Positions 9,249-17,831 of a stretch of 64,000 nucleotides of DNA are shown one piece after another. Source of the stretch: Candidatus Rifleibacterium amylolyticum (GTDB lineage Bacteria > Muiribacteriota > Ozemobacteria > Ozemobacterales > Ozemobacteraceae); contig JAACJG010000001.1 of assembly GCA_009917695.1 (NCBI GenBank), positions 79,219-143,218 on the forward strand, given 5' to 3'. The notes beneath the pieces were generated by a model. That model was given only the letters and a program-made list of their open reading frames with translations, did not search any database and was not told the DNA's origin. Each line of letters begins with the position of its first letter. Positions within the stretch are counted from its first letter, which is position 1. The position numbers were made by a program, and so were the translations under genes.

Positions 9249-10997
9249 TTATTTCTTTTTGCCAAGAAAAGCTGCGGCAAGTTTGGCTGCTATTTCGCCA
9301 CCCGGGATCACCAGGCCGAGAGCATCGGCACCGATATCGAAAAGATTGGCTTCATTGAGAGTTTCGAAGCTGCCAGGACTGGTGTGATGGCCTTCTGAAA
9401 GGCGACCGGTTACAGCGTCAATCTCAAAACTGACTTTTTTGTCATGGCCGAGCCATTCGAATTCGAATGCATATACAGGCCTGAAATAAAGGTTCAATTT
9501 GGCAATGTCGAGTCCCTGTGCAATTATCTCACTGGCTTTCAGCGGTTTCATGAATTCAAAAATGATATCTCTGACCAGTATCGAGGCTCTTATTGCTGGC
9601 GGCACCAGTTTGAAACCATCTTTTTCAGGGTTGTCTACTGAGAGCGGGGAGGCCGTGCCCGATTTGCTGAGTTCATTGAAATCAGCCTGCTTTCCGGTAT
9701 TTGCATCTACATATCTCTTTATCGGCTGTCTGGTCTGGCAGCGTTCTTCTACGGTCAGATCAACGCGCTTTTTGGCCGGCTTGATCAGCTGGTCGCCGAT
9801 TTTAATTTCGCAGACCTGCTCTTCGAGATCGAGTGAAAGGGGCCTGGTTCTTGTGTAGTCAAGGCTGGCTTCGCATTCGATCAGCCAGAAAGGCTGAAGC
9901 TGTTGTTCGCAGAAAATGAGTCTGATTTCTTCGGGTTTTGGTCGGTAAATCAGGCGCGAGAAGAAGCCGATACCGCTTTTTTTGTTCTCTTCTGCGATTT
10001 GCTTGGCCTGTTCGGCGTTGAGTTTTGGTTGATAAGCGTATATTCCGGTCTCGCCGGTTGTCAGTCGGCAGGCGCCCTGTTCGGCGTCTTCCTGCCCATT
10101 GACAGGAAAAAATCTTGTCTTGCATTGTTCGCGCAGCAGTTCAATTATCGATCCGGCCACTCTGGCGCGCAATTCGGCGTGCGCATTGAACACTTCGTGA
10201 TCGAACAGGCTCAGAATTCGTTTGAGCGCAAGGCTCGCCACAGTTTTTGCCGCTTCATCACGCACTTTGCGGTTGCGCAGAAGCGGCAGCGCCAGATCGA
10301 GAAATTCGCGATCAGGCAGATGTCTGATCGCGTAACAGGCTGCTTTGACCGACTCGATCTGATCGGGCCGGTTAAGCATGTCGGCAAGCGCTTTGCGAGC
10401 CGTTTCCGGGTTAACTCTTGCAATCGCTTCAGCAGCCACTGAACGCACTCTTGGCGAGGCGTGGCTGAGCATGCGGGAAAACAATGACACGTTGTCGGGG
10501 TCGTTGAGTGATTCGATGCCTTCGATCGTATTGCTTACTATGCGGTCGTCGCCATAAGCCAGAAATGATTTGAGCAGTGAAAGCTGTTCGGGGTCAGGGT
10601 AAAATTTCGGCAGATTCTTTACCAGCCAGGAAATATGATTGGGTTCAAAACAGCGTTCGAGATAGTCTTCCAGAGCAAGCTTAAGCTCTCTGGTCTGTAG
10701 TTTTGCACACCACTCGAGATCACGCAGAGTGACCTGGCTTTCGTTGCCCTTTTGCAGCTTTTTGAGAAGCAGCTGCTTGAGAGCTTTCTGTTCGCGTCTG
10801 CCCACTGCCTGTGAAATGATCGATGAGGCAACGTCTGATACGTGCTTTTGCCCATGTTCGGCCAGGTAGATCAGTCGATTCATCGCTTCGTCTGTCAAAA
10901 GATGATCGTCGCAGGCGGCAAAATACGCCAGACCGGCAAGCTGGCGGTCGGTGTCGGCCGAGTCGAGGCAGATCAGATTTACACTGTAGTCATCCAT
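9249..10997 (-). CDS. HEAT-repeat protein
   Basis: The predicted protein has 582 residues and no signal peptide. The N-terminal ~280 residues are tandem helical HEAT-like repeats, for example DDRIVSNTIEGIESLNDPD, SPRVRSVAAEAIARVNPE and NRKVRDEAAKTVASLAL. The C-terminal ~300 residues form a separate unrecognised region with mixed strands and a linker near ASPLSVDNPEKDG. HEAT solenoids are protein-interaction scaffolds and no enzymatic role is evident. It is 15 bp downstream of the TerB-like gene, with which it is probably co-transcribed. The ATG has only a weak SD. A second HEAT-repeat protein is encoded at 57506-58726. Confidence 0.75.
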   Translation of the reverse strand: MDDYSVNLICLDSADTDRQLAGLAYFAACDDHLLTDEAMNRLIYLAEHGQKHVSDVASSIISQAVGRREQKALKQLLLKKLQKGNESQVTLRDLEWCAKLQTRELKLALEDYLERCFEPNHISWLVKNLPKFYPDPEQLSLLKSFLAYGDDRIVSNTIEGIESLNDPDNVSLFSRMLSHASPRVRSVAAEAIARVNPETARKALADMLNRPDQIESVKAACYAIRHLPDREFLDLALPLLRNRKVRDEAAKTVASLALKRILSLFDHEVFNAHAELRARVAGSIIELLREQCKTRFFPVNGQEDAEQGACRLTTGETGIYAYQPKLNAEQAKQIAEENKKSGIGFFSRLIYRPKPEEIRLIFCEQQLQPFWLIECEASLDYTRTRPLSLDLEEQVCEIKIGDQLIKPAKKRVDLTVEERCQTRQPIKRYVDANTGKQADFNELSKSGTASPLSVDNPEKDGFKLVPPAIRASILVRDIIFEFMKPLKASEIIAQGLDIAKLNLYFRPVYAFEFEWLGHDKKVSFEIDAVTGRLSEGHHTSPGSFETLNEANLFDIGADALGLVIPGGEIAAKLAAAFLGKKK

Positions 10998-11012
10998 CCA
11001 GGTATGCTTTTC

Positions 11013-11723
11013 TTAGAATTTTACCGTAACTCCGAGGCGGGCAGCCATTTCTTTGATGTTGTCAAGCTGGTCGCCGTCAGGAGTGCCATCTTCGCTGAAT
11101 TTACAGGTAATGTCGTAATAGTCGTCGATAATTTTCTGATGCAGATCTTTTACGTTTTTGTCGTCGAGTTCGAGTTCTTTGCGTATTTTTGCCAGAGTTT
11201 CGTGTTCTTCGTCGGTGATGACTTCGTCTTCGACAACGTTATCGAGAAGAGTCCAGTAGACGAGGTTGCGGGCATCCGACACTTCGTCGCTGGTGGCTTC
11301 TATACAGCCGGTCAGTGCCTGAAAAACAGTTTTTTCATCATCGTCGATATGAAAGTCATCGCGGGTTATCATGAAATATACTTCGGCGAGAAAACGCGTA
11401 ACGAAGCAGTAGTCTTCTCCCCATTCCGACAGATCCCACAGGGAATCACCTTCGACAATGGCTACCCAGCATTCGCTGGCATTCTTTTTTATATGAATGG
11501 TGCGGTCGTCAATGCGGCAGAATGGCGCAAAATCTTCGCCAGCCAGTTCCCCGGGCTGAAGCTCGTCGCCTAAGCCGGCTGTGAGCCTGCGCTTTGCCGG
11601 TTTGGAACCGCCCATGCTCCCGATCATGCGCCCCCAGAAACCTGCTTTTTCAGCGGCTTTTCGCCCGGTTTCGACGTATTTTTGTGCGTAGTCACTTAAA
11701 AGCATGACTCGTGATTCAAGCAT
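11013..11723 (-). CDS. hypothetical protein with TerB-like helical region
   Basis: The predicted protein has 236 residues, is soluble and strongly acidic. The central and C-terminal part (EVYFMITRDDFHIDDDEK ... DNVVEDEVITDEEHETLA) resembles the paired acidic helices of TerB-type proteins, where acidic clusters precede helices. This is only a weak resemblance and the function is unknown. The ATG start has AGGAG seven bases upstream. It lies between the YibE/F-like transporter and the HEAT-repeat gene on the same strand, so an operon is likely. Confidence 0.6.
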   Translation of the reverse strand: MLESRVMLLSDYAQKYVETGRKAAEKAGFWGRMIGSMGGSKPAKRRLTAGLGDELQPGELAGEDFAPFCRIDDRTIHIKKNASECWVAIVEGDSLWDLSEWGEDYCFVTRFLAEVYFMITRDDFHIDDDEKTVFQALTGCIEATSDEVSDARNLVYWTLLDNVVEDEVITDEEHETLAKIRKELELDDKNVKDLHQKIIDDYYDITCKFSEDGTPDGDQLDNIKEMAARLGVTVKF

Positions 11724-11771
11724 CTGTAATCTCCTGCTTCGTTTCGTTCAGACTAACATAGTAAAAAGCAT

Positions 11772-12917
11772 TTATTCAATATTGGCGGCTTCAGCTGCTT
11801 TATCAGCCGAGGCAACGCCTGGGTTTTTCGTATAAATGTATGCAGCGACAATTGCCGTAACCGGTATTGCCAGCACCATGCCGAACAGACCGGCGAGCGA
11901 TCGCACGATTTCGGCGCAGATGAATTCCATATTCATGATCTTTATCAGCGGAAAATCTTCTTTCTGCAAGGCGAAGAGCAGTATAAGCGTCAGAGATGCA
12001 CCTGTGTAGGCCAGAATCAGCGTGTTAACCATGCTGCCTATAATATCTCTGCCAATATTCATGCCGCTTTCAAATAATCTGATGCGATCGTATCCCGGGT
12101 TTGCCCGTGAGATTTCGAGCAGGGAAGAGGCTATCGAGATCGAAACATCCATTACTGCGCCAAGTGCGCCGATGATGATGCCGCTTACCAGCAGGCCGCG
12201 CAGATCGAGCTCGGCGTTGAGCAGCTGTAAATAAGTGCTTTCGTGGCCAGTGTAACCGGTCAACTTGAGCAGAATGGCGGCCAGCCAGCCGAACAGTCCA
12301 GCCAGCACAACGCCGCTGAAAGTGCCTATGATAGCGACCAGACCTTTGCGAGTTCTGCCAGCAATGATCAGGAGATTGACTATCGCAATGACCAAAGCTG
12401 CCACTATTGTAAGAGGAATCGGTGCCCAGCCGCTCAGGAGCATTCTGGCCATGAGCCCGAATATTATGATCAGAGTGAAAAACAGGGCGAGCATCGCCTT
12501 AACCCCGTTTTTGCCGGCGACTCCAGCGATAAGCAACAGCAGCAGAGCAGAAATGAACAGCAGTCTGCCGGCTTTATAATGTTCGTCAATTCCGGTTATC
12601 AGCTGGCCTTCCTGCTCTTCGGCAACAGCCAGCACTGTCTGCCCAACTTCGAGGTCAAGATTGTAGATCGATCCTGGCGCCTCAAAGTGCTCGGTACTCA
12701 TTACCTTGCCAGCGTAAGGGCCTGCTGTAAATTCAATATCGACTCCGTACACCTTTTCTTCTGTGTCTGGGTCTATAGATGGTTGTTGTACTATGCTTTT
12801 GATAACGGCTGTAGCATACATGCCGCTGCTGGTTTGACCAAATACGTAAAACAGCATTGCCAGCATCAGTATGAGGCCACCAGCGATAAAGGCCAGGCTC
12901 TTTTTTGTGTCTTTCAT
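11772..12917 (-). CDS. YibE/F-like multi-pass membrane protein
   Basis: From this start the protein has 381 residues. It has one N-terminal TM (LAFIAGGLILMLAMLFYVF), a ~90-residue extracytoplasmic domain (YATAVIKSIVQQP to about residue 115), then a block of seven or so TMs. The typical YibE/F features are visible, such as GKNGVKAMLALFFTLIIIFG, a long GALGAVMDVSISIASSL segment and GRDIIGSMVNTLILAY. The family is annotated as a putative transporter, but its substrate is unknown. The open frame continues to 12977 into the nuclease gene; the ATG at 12917, with GAGAGG eight bases upstream, is the more convincing start, and leaves a 16-bp gap to the nuclease stop. Confidence 0.8.
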   Translation of the reverse strand: MKDTKKSLAFIAGGLILMLAMLFYVFGQTSSGMYATAVIKSIVQQPSIDPDTEEKVYGVDIEFTAGPYAGKVMSTEHFEAPGSIYNLDLEVGQTVLAVAEEQEGQLITGIDEHYKAGRLLFISALLLLLIAGVAGKNGVKAMLALFFTLIIIFGLMARMLLSGWAPIPLTIVAALVIAIVNLLIIAGRTRKGLVAIIGTFSGVVLAGLFGWLAAILLKLTGYTGHESTYLQLLNAELDLRGLLVSGIIIGALGAVMDVSISIASSLLEISRANPGYDRIRLFESGMNIGRDIIGSMVNTLILAYTGASLTLILLFALQKEDFPLIKIMNMEFICAEIVRSLAGLFGMVLAIPVTAIVAAYIYTKNPGVASADKAAEAANIE

Positions 12918-12933
12918 CTTTGCTACCTCTCGG

Positions 12934-13815
12934 TTACCAGAGTCTAGATGCTGTTGAAGATTCCAGTTTTTCTTCAAGCTGGTCTGACATGGGCCAGAAA
13001 AAATCGAGTTTAGTCAGTTTTTCGATTTCATCAATGCTGGTCAGAAAATGTTCCAGGGGCTCTTTGCCGGTAACTGTCTGTGGAATCAGAAACGCCAGGG
13101 CTTTGATGCCTTCCTGTTCTTCATCTATAACAATTTTAAAAAAGGCGTCAGGAACTTCAATGTTATTGCCTATCGTCTTGATATGCTCATCAAACACCGG
13201 TCCAGTAATCACCCAGATGCTGCCACGGTTGTTGGCACAGTCTTCTTCGAATTTTTCAAGGCGTTGCCATACACGCCGGTTCAGTTCTGGCGTCTGGGGT
13301 ACAATATTGCTCATCTTGAAGGTCTCAAGCTGAGCTTCTCTGCCAAATCTGGTCGCTATGGCTGAATTCGGCGCGAGATGTCCGCGATCATAGCCACTTT
13401 TTGCGTATTCTTTGGGGTCGACTCGTGACAGGGTGCGATGGTCGATGCTGAAGCCCTTTGGACGACTCAATCTGTGCTCAAAGTCCTTTGCGTCAAGACG
13501 ATAAGCGACCCAGAGAGGGTTGCGTCTATCGTCGCAGTAACCAGCATAAAATCCGATATTCTGTAACAGCATCAGCTTTGTCTGGCTGGCTGTTCTGGGC
13601 TCTCCGCCATAGATCTGGTTGTTGCGCAGGCGTGTCTGCTCGGCCAGGGCCGGCTCGATCGGAATGAAGCTTGGCGCGATGACCACCGGTGGTCTGGTGG
13701 TTCTGCTCTGCTGCCAGTAGTAAATGGCGATACCGATAAATGTCAGTATCAATATAATTGCAATCAGGTGCGTTGGCTGCAATGCGCCACGTTTCCTGTG
13801 GAAAAATGTTGGCAT
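12934..13815 (-). CDS. DNA/RNA non-specific endonuclease, NUC1 type (His-Me finger)
   Basis: The protein has 293 residues, an N-terminal signal anchor (HLIAIILILTFIGIAIYYW), and the NUC1 signature YDRGHLAPNSA containing the catalytic histidine. Further family segments are VPQTPELNRRVW with the metal-binding Asn and WVITGPVFDE. NUC1/Serratia-type nucleases cut single- and double-stranded DNA and RNA with a Mg2+ cofactor. The anchor suggests activity in the periplasm or at the cell surface, for nutrient scavenging or defence. An upstream TTG at 13833 overlaps the previous stop codon, but the ATG at 13815 with CGGAG four bases upstream is preferred. It is part of the long minus-strand run, downstream of the glyoxalase-fold gene. 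Confidence 0.85.
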   Translation of the reverse strand: MPTFFHRKRGALQPTHLIAIILILTFIGIAIYYWQQSRTTRPPVVIAPSFIPIEPALAEQTRLRNNQIYGGEPRTASQTKLMLLQNIGFYAGYCDDRRNPLWVAYRLDAKDFEHRLSRPKGFSIDHRTLSRVDPKEYAKSGYDRGHLAPNSAIATRFGREAQLETFKMSNIVPQTPELNRRVWQRLEKFEEDCANNRGSIWVITGPVFDEHIKTIGNNIEVPDAFFKIVIDEEQEGIKALAFLIPQTVTGKEPLEHFLTSIDEIEKLTKLDFFWPMSDQLEEKLESSTASRLW

Positions 13816-13829
13816 GATACTCCGTTTCG

Positions 13830-14210
13830 TCAACGCATCTTTTTCTCTGGCACAACTTCGAGCCAGTAATTATCGGGGTCAGCAATAAAATATATACCCA
13901 TTGCCGGATTTTCGTAACAGATACAGCCCATTTCCTTGTGCAGGGCGTGAGCTGCTGCATAATCATCGGTGGTAAAGGCAAGATGAAATTCGTTGTCGCC
14001 AAGATTATAGGGCTCTTTGCGGTCGCGCAACCAGGTCAGCTCAAGACTGTGACCGCCAGTGCCATCGCCCAGATATACCAGTATAAAGCTGCCGTCTTCA
14101 GCTGTCTTTCTGCGCACTTCGCTGAGGCCTAACGCTTTTTTATAAAACTCCATACTCTTCTCGAGATTGAGAACGTTGATGTTGTTGTGATTGAATTTGA
14201 AGGCTGGCAT
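13830..14210 (-). CDS. VOC/glyoxalase I-like protein
   Basis: The predicted protein has 126 residues, the length of a lactoylglutathione lyase-type monomer. It shows the paired beta-alpha-beta-beta-beta modules, with HNNINVLNLEKSMEFYKKALG at the start and YFIADPDNYWLEVVPEK at the end. Metal ligands typical of glyoxalase I appear plausible: the N-terminal H, E in SLELTW, H in EFHLAF, and E in WLEVV. Glyoxalase I converts the methylglyoxal hemithioacetal to a thiol ester of lactate. Other VOC enzymes share this fold, so the substrate is not certain. The start has AAGGAG five bases upstream and sits 9 bp after the transketolase gene. Confidence 0.75.
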   Translation of the reverse strand: MPAFKFNHNNINVLNLEKSMEFYKKALGLSEVRRKTAEDGSFILVYLGDGTGGHSLELTWLRDRKEPYNLGDNEFHLAFTTDDYAAAHALHKEMGCICYENPAMGIYFIADPDNYWLEVVPEKKMR

Positions 14211-14219
14211 AAGGGCTCC

Positions 14220-16142
14220 TTATTTATGATGACTGCAGCTGGCAACTTTTCTTACAACGGCGCATACCGTCTCGGCGTCGAGTTGATGATGCTTAAGCAT
14301 CTGCTCTAAACTCAGCGATGATTGCGTGTAGTCGCGTATGCCGATCGAAACTGGTGATATTTTGCCAATTGAGCTGATGAAGCTGCTCAGGCCGGTTTCG
14401 CGGCGGTGGTCTTCGAGCACGAATACTCGTTTGGCTGCTCCAAGCAGGTCTTTGAGCTGTTTTTTTTCGTCAGAAAAATGTACGACGGCGGCAAGATCGA
14501 GAGGAATTCCTTCTTCTGCCAGGATTTCAGAGGCCGAGCAGGCAACTTCGAGCATGTGTGGCCCGCTGGTAAAAAGAAGGTTCTCGGCGATTATCTCTGA
14601 ACCGCTGGTAAATATTATCGGCTCATCAGCTACGAAAGGATCGGCATAAAAGCTGTCGCCGGGAGTTCGGTGCAGGCGGATATAGGCCGGGCGGCAGCAG
14701 CCGTTCTCTCTGATCTCGCTTTTCATGCGCTCGATAATATGGCAGAGGATTTCTCTGGTATTATCCGCGTCGATCGGTTCGTATATTTCGATGTTGCCGA
14801 GTGAACGCATAAGGCCGATGTCATTCAGGGCCTGATGACTTTTGCCGTCAGTAAAGTAATCGATGCCGGCATAATGCCCGGCAAATATAACCGGAACCTT
14901 TTCAGTGATACAGGCAAAAATCTGGTCAAGGCTTCTTTTGTAGAACGAGGCGTAGGTGTTGACTACGGCAATGCACCCGGTCAGGCCTAGTCCGGCTGCA
15001 ATCGAGCACATATCCTGTTCACTTATTCCGATTTCGAGATAACGTTCGCCAAAGGCTTTGGCAATCTCTGTCAGCCGGCAGGATTTTTCGAGGTCAGCAT
15101 CAAGAACGTATACTTCTTTGTCGTAGCTGGCCAGTTCCAGCAGGGCCTGCGCAAAAGCTGCTCCAGTTGATACCCTGACATTCTCTGCCGGGCAGTCATC
15201 TGCGGGCAAGATCGACTCTGCTGGCTGCGTTCGAATATGCTCTTTCCAAGCGTTTGTTATCGCTGGCAGATCGATTTGTTTAAGAAGCTCTTCAACAATC
15301 AGCGAATACTCGGTTTCGTCCGGGATTTTGCCATGCCAGACGCCTTGGCGCCGCTGCGTGTCATTCGGCATTGCCGTTGTAGAACTGCCACTGCCCTTTA
15401 TCGTGTGCGCAATGATTATGCCTGGCTCGTCGCTGTCGAGAAGCTTTTTGACTGCCTGATTAATTTCTCCGATATTGTGGCCGTTTATCTCAAGAACCTG
15501 CAGGCCGATGCCTTTGAATACTGTCGCCCAGTCATCGGCGTCCTTGATTTCTGCAGTTTGACTGTCAGATTGCAGAAAGTTGCGATCGATAATCGGGATG
15601 CAACCCCATGGTTTAAGCTTTTTTAGTGTGAGCAGCGACTCAAAGACCTGCCCTTCCTGGAGTTCGCCGTCACCGATAATTGCGAATACAGGAAAGCGCC
15701 GATCAGCCGCCTGGTTGCTTATGGCAGTTCCAATCGCTTTTGAAAGCCCCTGTCCGAGTGAACCACTGTCAGAATCAACACCGGGAACCGTGCGGTCACA
15801 ATGTGCCGGCAGGCCGCCAAATTGTTTGTAAGTGCGCAGTTTTTCCGGCTTAAAGCAGCCAAGGCCGGCGAGAACAGCGTATTGCGCCATTACGGCATGT
15901 CCCTTGGAAAGGTGAAGAGAGGCTCTTTGCGTTAGTGGACTTGTCGGATCAACAATATAGCGATGATAAATGCAGGTCAGCAGTTCCATGCTCGAGAAGC
16001 TGGCGCCGAGCCAGCCGTGGCGGGCACTCATCAGGCCGGCAAGGCAGTTGATTCTATATGCGTGTGCCAGTTTTTGCAGGTCGAGGTCTGATTCGGTCGA
16101 GAGTTGCTTGATTAGCGACTGATCTATGATGAATGGTTGCAT
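14220..16142 (-). CDS. tkt: transketolase
   Basis: The predicted protein has 640 residues, within the transketolase range. The N-terminal ThDP-binding domain contains HLSKGHAVMAQY, DSDSGSLGQGLSKAIGTAI and the GDG...N thiamine diphosphate motif (GDGELQEGQ ... PIIDRN). The pyrimidine-binding domain carries the catalytic glutamate in EIGISEQDMCSIAAGLGL, and a C-terminal transketolase domain follows. It transfers two-carbon ketol units in the non-oxidative pentose phosphate pathway. 1-deoxyxylulose-5-phosphate synthase is an alternative ThDP enzyme of similar size, but the ARHGWLGASFSSMELL and SKGHA segments favour transketolase. The SD before the ATG is weak. Gene order suggests co-transcription with the PLD gene upstream and the VOC gene downstream. 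Confidence 0.85.
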   Translation of the reverse strand: MQPFIIDQSLIKQLSTESDLDLQKLAHAYRINCLAGLMSARHGWLGASFSSMELLTCIYHRYIVDPTSPLTQRASLHLSKGHAVMAQYAVLAGLGCFKPEKLRTYKQFGGLPAHCDRTVPGVDSDSGSLGQGLSKAIGTAISNQAADRRFPVFAIIGDGELQEGQVFESLLTLKKLKPWGCIPIIDRNFLQSDSQTAEIKDADDWATVFKGIGLQVLEINGHNIGEINQAVKKLLDSDEPGIIIAHTIKGSGSSTTAMPNDTQRRQGVWHGKIPDETEYSLIVEELLKQIDLPAITNAWKEHIRTQPAESILPADDCPAENVRVSTGAAFAQALLELASYDKEVYVLDADLEKSCRLTEIAKAFGERYLEIGISEQDMCSIAAGLGLTGCIAVVNTYASFYKRSLDQIFACITEKVPVIFAGHYAGIDYFTDGKSHQALNDIGLMRSLGNIEIYEPIDADNTREILCHIIERMKSEIRENGCCRPAYIRLHRTPGDSFYADPFVADEPIIFTSGSEIIAENLLFTSGPHMLEVACSASEILAEEGIPLDLAAVVHFSDEKKQLKDLLGAAKRVFVLEDHRRETGLSSFISSIGKISPVSIGIRDYTQSSLSLEQMLKHHQLDAETVCAVVRKVASCSHHK

Positions 16143-16161
16143 ATTTTGATAAGCGGCTGGT

Positions 16162-17760
16162 TCAGTCAGCCTGAGAGTAGCCTGCGATGCCGTCTTTGTT
16201 CCATTTTACGATGAACTGGTCGGCTTCGAGAGCGCGAATGCCGCGCCGGACATTTTTTTCGCTCAATCCGGAGTCGGCGACGATCTGGTCGAAGGTTTTG
16301 AATGCTTCACGGTCAAGTGTCGCAAGAACTTTGTGGTTCTCTTCTTTTTCGAGGGTTCTGAGCAGTTTGTGGTGCAGGGCTTTGCCTTCTGCCAGAGTAA
16401 CTGTCTGCGGCAGGCCTTTACGTGGTCTGGCGATTCTGGCCGGCATGCGCGAGCTCCAGAGGGTTTCGAATTCGGCTTTGAAGCTGTCTATGACCTTCTG
16501 GTGGTCTTTGTAGAAGGCATTGAAGAACATGACATTCTCGAAATTCAAAAATTCGGCTGAATTCGACCAGTTATAGCTGCCTATAGCCATTTCCTTGCCG
16601 TTGACGGTGACGTTCTTGTGATGCAGAAACAGACTGAGAAAGCTGAGCAGAATAGGTTTTTTCTCTTCTGTGCTGAATCCATAAGCATTGCGGCGGAAGC
16701 GGTAACGCACCTGAATGTTATTTATGCCCAGCTCGGCAGCCTTTTGTTCAACCCAGGGCCCCAGTTTGCTTTGCAGCGGGTCAGCATCGTCGAGTTGTGC
16801 GTGGTCGAGCAGCAGGCGAAAACGCGCGCCCGGATTGCGTTCAGCCGAGCGTAAAATTGCTTCGGCAAGCTCGAGCCGGGTCAGGCTGAACATTGCAAGA
16901 TCAAGACTGCCCGAGGCTTCAACCCGGTGTATCAGGTTGATAAGTTCACTGTCGATTCGCGTCAGCTGAAATTCATCGACTGGCTCAGAATTGAACACTA
17001 TCTTGACATACCCCGGGACATGGCTGGTTTCAAGATACTTCTCCGGCAGCCATCTGCCGTAGACGATCTCGGAATATTCGTTCCAGAGGCGGGCGAACTC
17101 TTCGGCGAACTGCCTGGCTACGGCAGGTTGTTCATCGAAGAATACGCGGTTTTCTGCATAAATTTTATCTGAGGTGACCGAAATGTTGGCGCTGCCATTG
17201 AAGCTGCTGTGTGGAACAGGATTGTCAGGTCGATAAAAGATGCCGAATTTTTCGTGCATGGTGCCATATATGGTTTTGCCGTCTTCGAGCGTATGTTCGC
17301 GGCCATTGCGCTTCATCGCTTCAGCTGTTACAGCAGCCAGTTGAAAATCCAGTGTCTTGCCTTGTTCTTCGGCTGTTTTAGCGACTTTCTCGATGGCCCT
17401 GGCGATGCGCTCACGGCTGCTTGCCGACCATTCAGAAACCCCGCAAAGAAGAAGCTTGCAGCTGAGCTGTTTATCGACAGCAGCCTGCAACCAGAAATCA
17501 AGCGTCTGGTAATCGCTCATCGAATACATGGCAATTTTAACCGTGCTGCCTGGTTCAAGGCGGTCGATGCGGTGCATCAACGAATTAGCCAGAGTCGCCG
17601 GCTTTCTGCTGCCATCACTGAAGAGCAGAGTGCGTGCATTGTTTGCACGACTGAAGCCACCCTCGGGACCATAAAAAATCTCGACGGATTCGGCGCTTAC
17701 ACCGCCCGCTGCCGCAAGAACCAGAAAGCAAACCAGTACCGATGCGAAAAATCTTTTCAT
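16162..17760 (-). CDS. secreted PLD-superfamily protein with degenerate HKD motifs and a C-terminal winged-helix-like region
   Basis: From this start the protein has 532 residues with a signal peptide (MKRFFASVLVCFLVLAAAGG, cleavage near VSA). The first PLD lobe has H169-x-K171 and GSANIS, but the aspartate spacing is longer than usual. The second has H380-x-K382, with N387 where the family has Asp, followed by GSYNWS. The C-terminal ~65 residues (EAFKTFDQIVADSGLSEKN and LEADQFIVKWNKDG) look like a winged helix, which is unexpected in an exported protein. Activity as a phosphodiesterase is therefore uncertain. An open frame continues to 17874, but the ATG at 17760 has GGAG at seven bases. It lies 72 bp downstream of glgX. 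Confidence 0.7.
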   Translation of the reverse strand: MKRFFASVLVCFLVLAAAGGVSAESVEIFYGPEGGFSRANNARTLLFSDGSRKPATLANSLMHRIDRLEPGSTVKIAMYSMSDYQTLDFWLQAAVDKQLSCKLLLCGVSEWSASSRERIARAIEKVAKTAEEQGKTLDFQLAAVTAEAMKRNGREHTLEDGKTIYGTMHEKFGIFYRPDNPVPHSSFNGSANISVTSDKIYAENRVFFDEQPAVARQFAEEFARLWNEYSEIVYGRWLPEKYLETSHVPGYVKIVFNSEPVDEFQLTRIDSELINLIHRVEASGSLDLAMFSLTRLELAEAILRSAERNPGARFRLLLDHAQLDDADPLQSKLGPWVEQKAAELGINNIQVRYRFRRNAYGFSTEEKKPILLSFLSLFLHHKNVTVNGKEMAIGSYNWSNSAEFLNFENVMFFNAFYKDHQKVIDSFKAEFETLWSSRMPARIARPRKGLPQTVTLAEGKALHHKLLRTLEKEENHKVLATLDREAFKTFDQIVADSGLSEKNVRRGIRALEADQFIVKWNKDGIAGYSQAD

Positions 17761-17831
17761 CTGCCTGCTCCAATGATTGTTTTCCGCGTCATTGTAGCCG
17801 AAAAACACAATATAGGCAAATCCTCTTCTCA

